In this document: positions 58,758-64,000 of the stretch, piece by piece
Layout: every line of letters starts with the position of its first letter
Position numbering within the stretch: the first letter of the stretch is position 1
Origin: Cavia porcellus
Taxonomy: Eukaryota > Chordata > Mammalia > Rodentia > Caviidae
Length of the DNA: 64,000 nucleotides
Assembly: GCF_034190915.1 (NCBI RefSeq)
Contig: NW_026947489.1
Coordinates: forward strand, 54,994,001-55,058,000
Direction of reading: 5' to 3'
The notes under the pieces: generated by a model
Databases searched by the model: none
Seen by the model: only the letters and a program-made list of their open reading frames with translations
Told to the model about the DNA's origin: nothing
Made by a program: the position numbers and the translations under genes

Positions 58758-61103
58758 TTTCTTGTATCTTCACCATGTGCTGCTTCTCGACACCTCGAGA
58801 ATGTTTCCTATTGGTTTCCTCAGCCTACAGCCTCTCCCCTGTGCCCCACTAGAGATGACCCCTATTGGTGAAGAAGACCTTTCTTTTAATGTTTCTAAGA
58901 GGCTTCTCACCCACAGCTAATGCAGCCACCTAGCTGTCACCACTGCCCTCTTTACTCTCCTCCTAGCGTCTGACTCTGCCGAAGTTCTCTACAGTTCGCA
59001 ACACAGTTGTGACATGACTGTTCAGTTGTGGTATAACCTTCATGGTTAAGGGTGCATTCCCAGCAAGACCGCCTTCACTTCAGGTATTCACATTCCTGAC
59101 CAGCTGGCTATGAATATAGCAGTTACCTGCTATCCCTGCAGGGTCCATCATTCACTAGAATGACCAACAAACTAAGAGATGTGCTATACTTAGAATTAGA
59201 GTTACAATAGGGGAAAAAATAGGGAATTGCCAAATCAAGAAACTCACAGAGGAAGTCCTGGGAGAGTCTCAAATGCATAGCTTCCACATCCATTTCCCAC
59301 AGAGAGAGAATACCTCACTCTCCTGTCACAGCCATGTGTGTCACCAACCAGGGAACTCCAATTGTGCTTTGGCTATCCATTATTTTTACTGACATTTCAT
59401 CACATAGGCACAATTAGAAGAAATCACTGGCCAATAATGAAATTCAACCTCCAAGGGTTTATAAGCTGTGTCCCAGGACTTATTATAAACCATTCTCCTT
59501 TCTCTACCTATTTGGATTATTGTCACCCTAACTCCCACCAGTTGATGGAATCCTCAGGCCAGCAACTTCTAGAAATCTTCTACACATCCTTATGTCAAGG
59601 CTTGTGCTCGCCTCACTGAGGCATGCCAATGTGCTCATTAAGTGAATACAAAAGGTGAAATATTCACAATATTTAAATAAGCTTTTACAGATGAACAATG
59701 GTGGCTGTGCAGCAAGGCGCTTTATGATAAATTGCAGAAAACTTGCACACACAGTAATTGTTAGAGGGGCCCAAGAGAGGGACAATCACTGGATTCATAT
59801 GCACAACTATTTTTAACCTCAAAAAGGATTTGCACATTCATTCATCTTAACTAAATGAAAACTTTTCTTTCTTTGTACCCTGAAAATCCCCTGAATCAGA
59901 TGATTATCTTCAAATTAAGGATTAAAAAACAAAACTCTTTCCGTCGGTTTTTATACTTTCTTTGCCAATTCTAAATTAAGATGCACTTGAAGCATTAAAT
60001 TTATAGAACTCATTGTTTAATCTAAATTAGATTAACTCTCCTGGCCCCTCAGAGATGCAAGCGAATGTTCCATACTTTTGTTTATTTGTGTCTCAAGGTT
60101 ATTACTGACAAAATTACAATTAGTCGGTACTTGGAGCCTATTGTTCAGGTGCTACGCTGTGAGCTATAAACTACCTCACTCTGGCATAATTAAAACCGTG
60201 TTCCAGTTCACCTGTTTTATGATACCTACTTGGCTTTGCGTAAAGCTTCTTTTAACAGTTCTACCTATGTGCAGGCCTTGTAAACTTGAGAGTCTTGCTG
60301 AAAAAAACTTTAAGCCTCTTCTTAAAGTTGTTGACAGTTTTATCATAGTAGTCTTATTGTCCTGATTTTTGAAATACATTAAACTGTTGTAAACATTACA
60401 TAAGATTTTTATTACTTGCTTCTGAGTAAATACTAATTCAAAAGTTACCAGAGGTACATATTCAGGAAATAGTGTGCTTGAATTTGTATCTACCCACTGA
60501 CATGAATGGCTGCTCTTTGGAATAGATGTACACTTCCACATTGAGAAAAAAAGAGACTCCTACATCTGACTTTTATGTTATCTTTGAGTAAGTCTAAGAG
60601 ACAGTTGTCTTAAAAATAAATGAATATCTATCTTCAAGCTTCCCTAAATGGAGGAAAATATTAGTTGTTATACCAACATGTAATCAAGAATCTCTCTTGT
60701 CCCTAAGTCTGAGAAGAAACAAACAGGGTTGGCAAGAATCACATGGTTTTTGATGAACGAGAAACCATGTGTCCATTAGGATTCTACCCAGGCGTTTTCT
60801 GTTCAAGGTTTCTTGACTTATTCACAGTGTAGACAATGAAACTACTGAACATTATTTTCTGAAATCCCTCTTCAAGTATTCTATAATTCAATTCTAGTAG
60901 GTTACCCCAGTCAGTTTTATTTTATTGTATTTCAACATTTAGAACATAATTTTTAAACACTGAATTGGCTGCAAATTAGACTTGAGCTTAAAATGTGGCT
61001 TTATTTAGCAGAAGTGTAATATCTATGCCTCAAATACACTGATCTGGTTTCCTTACTCATGTTCTTGAGAAAATAACCTAAAAGTCTTATAGAGTTTTGA
61101 ATT
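58758..61103. other. Intron, nothing recognised
   Basis: Unique-looking sequence. No coding exon signals. Confidence 0.5.
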
Positions 61104-61195
61104 GGGGGCCAGGGATTTAGCTCAGTGGCATAAGCCTCTGCCTGGCAAGCACTAGGTTGTCAATTCAATCCCTAATACGAGAGAGAGAGAGAGAG
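61104..61195 (+). mobile_element. ID SINE with a (GA)n tail
   Basis: gggggccagggatttagctc ... ctgcctggcaagcactaggt ... attcaatccctaatac, then (GA)n at 61179-61195 in place of the usual A-run. No clear target-site duplication was seen. Confidence 0.9.
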
Positions 61196-61983
61196 ATCTT
61201 AAATTGCTTTAGGAGGATCCCATTTCTCCTTGGGATATGTGGCTTCCTTTCTTTTAGTTTAACCAGTGGCACAAACTTAGCTGCAAATTTCTCAATTCTC
61301 TCTGTTTCAAAAGGGAAAAAAATGAGAAAAATTCACTTTTTATTTAAAAATCTAACATCTAAACATTGTACTTGTAAAAAGAACATGACCTAAATGTTAG
61401 AACTGGAAGACACTCTGATAAGTTTTATTTATTTACTTCACTGTCTTTACTCATTCTTCTGTATTTCCAAAGGTACAATCTTCTTAATTTGTCTGATTTA
61501 CATTTGGAAAACTCTTCTGTTACTGTTATCTATAATGGGCTGGTAGATGCATTAAAATTATTGTTCCTTTGCTAGACTTATGCTGGTGACCCTAAAAGAG
61601 GTTGCTCATGACTAGAACATCAGCAGGAAACGAGACCATAGTTCAGGATTGTATCTGTAACAGTGAAGGGGAATCTTTTAGACCTTTCAGTGATACAAAC
61701 AGTTCACAGAAGCACCGATACCATAGGTTTGCCACCAGTTATCTATAATAAAACATGCATCACATCTTCACGTTGGGAAGAAAAGGAGAGAATGAACTAT
61801 GGTTCCGTCCTTAGATCACCTTATCACATTTGACAGTAGTCATTTCTGGGTGGTCTATATCCAGCCCAGATTTCCTCCTATGGCCCTACAAATTAGCATG
61901 TTACATTGTTAAGAGAGAACTCAATAAAAATATCTGTTTGGAACAACAATTCATAGAATGTTTTGTACTTGAAAACACTCCTA

Positions 61984-62130
61984 TCCGGGCATGGTGAATG
62001 TAATCCAGAACTCAGGAGGCTGAGGCAGAAGGAGCTCTGATAATTTGTTGTCAGCCTAAGGTACACAGGGAGTTCAACTCCAGCCTGAACTGCATAGCAA
62101 AACCCTGTCCAAAAAACAACAACCACAACA
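61984..62130 (+). mobile_element. B1 SINE
   Basis: tatccgggcatggtgaatgt ... ggaggctgaggcagaaggag ... ctgaactgcatagcaaaacc, then a CAA-rich tail. Near complete, with a small deletion in the 5' part. Confidence 0.88.
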
Positions 62131-62240
62131 CCAAGACTCCTAACCTCCTCTTCTGATTCCTCTGCCTTTCATTCCTTTTTCTTTTTCTTACTTCCCCTTC
62201 TCCAAGAGCCATCTATTAGGGAATCAAGAAAATAATGGAT

Positions 62241-62318
62241 TGGGGCTGGGGATTTAGCTCAGTGGTGTAAGCACCTGCCTGGCAAACGCAAGGTCGTAAG
62301 TGATCCCTGGTACAAAAA
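62241..62318 (+). mobile_element. ID SINE with 15-bp duplication
   Basis: ggggctggggatttagctca ... cctgcctggcaaacgcaagg ... gtgatccctggtac, then an A-run. aagaaaataatggat (62226-62240) and aagaaaagaatggat (62319-62333) differ at one base. Confidence 0.94.
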
Positions 62319-62333
62319 AAGAAAAGAATGGAT

Positions 62334-62412
62334 AATAATTATTTTCAGGACAAAGTAATATAGTCTGTGCAATTTCTGTTATCATACAGATTTTCCCTCT
62401 CATCTGGTACTG

Positions 62413-62460
<48 letters not shown>

Positions 62461-63837
62461 CACACACAAGTGCACACATGCAGGTTCACTGAAGTTCAGT
62501 GTCCTTCCCACTACTGTAGTCAGCTTAACCCTAACCTTAGTTTACTGAAGTGACCACAACTCAAGGATTAAGATTGCTTAAGGCCTATGTCATTGGAGAA
62601 AATCTTACTGGAGGTGGGAAGGAGGAAAATGAGATGAGTAGACAGACCCCCCTCTGTGCCACACTCCCTGGCAGCTACATGACAAGAAGGGATCCCCTAG
62701 GCTCAGCTCTGAGAAGGCTCTGTGGCCCAGGCAATCTTGATCCATCTCTAGGCAAAAAAACATAATTTAGAGCTTAGTCCCAAAGGGGAAAGCCTTTCTC
62801 CTACTAAAATTAAAACTTTGAATTGGCAATGAACAAATCCTAAAGTTAAATAGATGTTTGTATGTGCAATGAGAGAATTCAATTATAATGTTTAATTCAT
62901 AGCCCTATTTGTGGCAATTTCAAAATCATTTTATGCCATTTTATTTTAAAGAATATAATTAAGAATGCATAGCCCCCATTTCTGCAATCTTCTGTCCAGT
63001 AGGGGTGAAATGTAACAGTGGGAACCAAGAACTCCACATCCTCTATTAGTTATGGCACTAGAATGCCCCTCTTGATAAGGTTTTCTGTAATAATGGATGT
63101 TCCACAACTTGTCACAGCACAGCCATTAGACACATGCAATGTGGCTAGTGCAACTGAAGATCCGATTTCTTAATTTTATTTATTTTGATAACTGTAAATT
63201 TAAATAACCACACCTGGCACAGGGTCAAGCTTATGGACAGCACAGCTCTAAAGCAACAACAATCAAAGGCCACTTTAGAGACCCTGAGACCTGCTCTGCC
63301 TCTCCTGGAACTGAGTCTTTCTTGCAATTGCAAGTCTGCCTGCCATGACCCTTGCTGAAGAAAAAGAGATTAAAGCAGAAGAAGGATTAAAGGTGGGCTT
63401 TTGTCTAAAGATTAAACCTGGTTTCAAAAACTCCAAAATGTGCCTCAGACAAACATCAGTGCTGGGAAGACGGGTGGGTCATGGTGTCTCTACTCAACAA
63501 GATTCCCTTTCTAGCAGCCAGGAAGATGGGACAAAGTGAGCATTATACCCATGGAGCCACTATATTTTAGGACAATCAGTTCCAATTCATTTACAGATTT
63601 TTCTATTGTAATAACTGGGCTGCATGTTGCAGTATATCTAAAAGCTTACTCATCAGCTACATCCTTTTTAAATTTTGTTTTAATTTATATTTTGAAGTAC
63701 AGTACTATCTCAATTACATGCGTTATTAAAAAGTAATGGTATTTTGGAAAGATATGAACAGTCGTGTGCTGCATAACAACATCTCAGCAAACTGCAGAAC
63801 ATATATATCGCTGCGTTCTTGCAGGATTACAGTGGAA
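62334..63837. other. Intron with a CA microsatellite
   Basis: (CA)n lies at 62415-62468. Nothing else was recognised. Confidence 0.5.
62415..62468 (+). repeat. (CA)n microsatellite
   Basis: About 22 CA units, one TG interruption near 62459, then further CA. Confidence 0.97.
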
Positions 63838-63921
63838 CAGGGCAGGGCTTATATCTCAGTGCTGGAGAGCATAGTTAGCATGTAAGAATTCCTAGATTCA
63901 ATTCCCAACACTCCCCCAAAA
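63838..63921 (+). mobile_element. Diverged ID-like SINE
   Basis: gggcagggcttatatctcag ... tagcatgtaagaattcctag ... attcaattcccaacactccc, then an A-rich end. Closer to the older rodent ID type than to the squirrel-type copies. Confidence 0.65.
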
Positions 63922-64000
63922 TTATGATAATGGATCTGAAATATTACTCGTGCTTCATGATGTCACTGGCCCTCCTAATGTCCTTTCAGGACATAATATC

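Larger units (their letters stand above)
50766..64000 (+). other. CNTNAP2 intron downstream of the exon (inferred)
   Basis: Begins with the GTAAGT donor. No further exon of the family was seen before the window ends. The first 4.5 kb is comparatively poor in young repeats. Confidence 0.75.

Overview
The window is vertebrate nuclear DNA, almost certainly from a squirrel-family rodent (Sciuridae). It is AT-rich and intron-like, and dense in mammalian retroposons. The lineage signature is the SINE set: tRNA-Ala-derived ID elements of the 'ggatttagctcagtgg' type, B1 monomers, and dimeric B1-dID elements. Old mammalian repeats (MIR, L2, MaLR LTRs, L1M, Tigger/pogo) form the background. I see no prokaryotic or viral genome, CRISPR array or tRNA/rRNA gene.

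One host coding exon is recognisable, at 50638-50765 (+). It has a good acceptor and donor and encodes 42 residues that I recognise as CNTNAP2 (Caspr2), from the fibrinogen-like region just before laminin-G domain 3. I therefore read the rest of the window as two large CNTNAP2 introns: 1-50637 upstream and 50766-64000 downstream.

The main mobile feature is a full-length LINE-1 at 4938-12150 (+), in the same orientation as CNTNAP2. It has three 261-bp promoter monomers, a non-monomeric 5'UTR, an intact ORF1 (349 codons), an intact ORF2 (1278 codons) with endonuclease and reverse-transcriptase catalytic residues, a 1.2-kb 3'UTR and a poly(A) tail. An exact 14-bp target-site duplication flanks it at a TCTT/AA endonuclease site. 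It is a strong candidate for a recently active element.

Layout: 1-4923 is mostly unique intron with two small tandem repeats. 4924-12164 is the young L1 with its duplications. 12165-34374 is intron with old L1 3'UTR pieces, MaLR LTRs, an L1M fragment split by an LTR, a B1-dID and an ID copy. 34375-50300 is repeat-rich: ID, B1 and B1-dID SINEs, a MaLR LTR invaded by B1 and ID, two L1 copies with 5' inversions, a Tigger-like transposon inside an old L1M, and a palindromic (TA)n locus. 50300-57150, around the exon, is relatively repeat-poor apart from MIR remnants. 57150-64000 carries MIR, B1, B1-dID and ID copies and microsatellites.

The points most worth checking are whether the L1 is active, its in-phase antisense reading frame across the 261-bp monomers, a 120-bp segment copied 1 kb away into an old L1, and two near-perfect hairpins.
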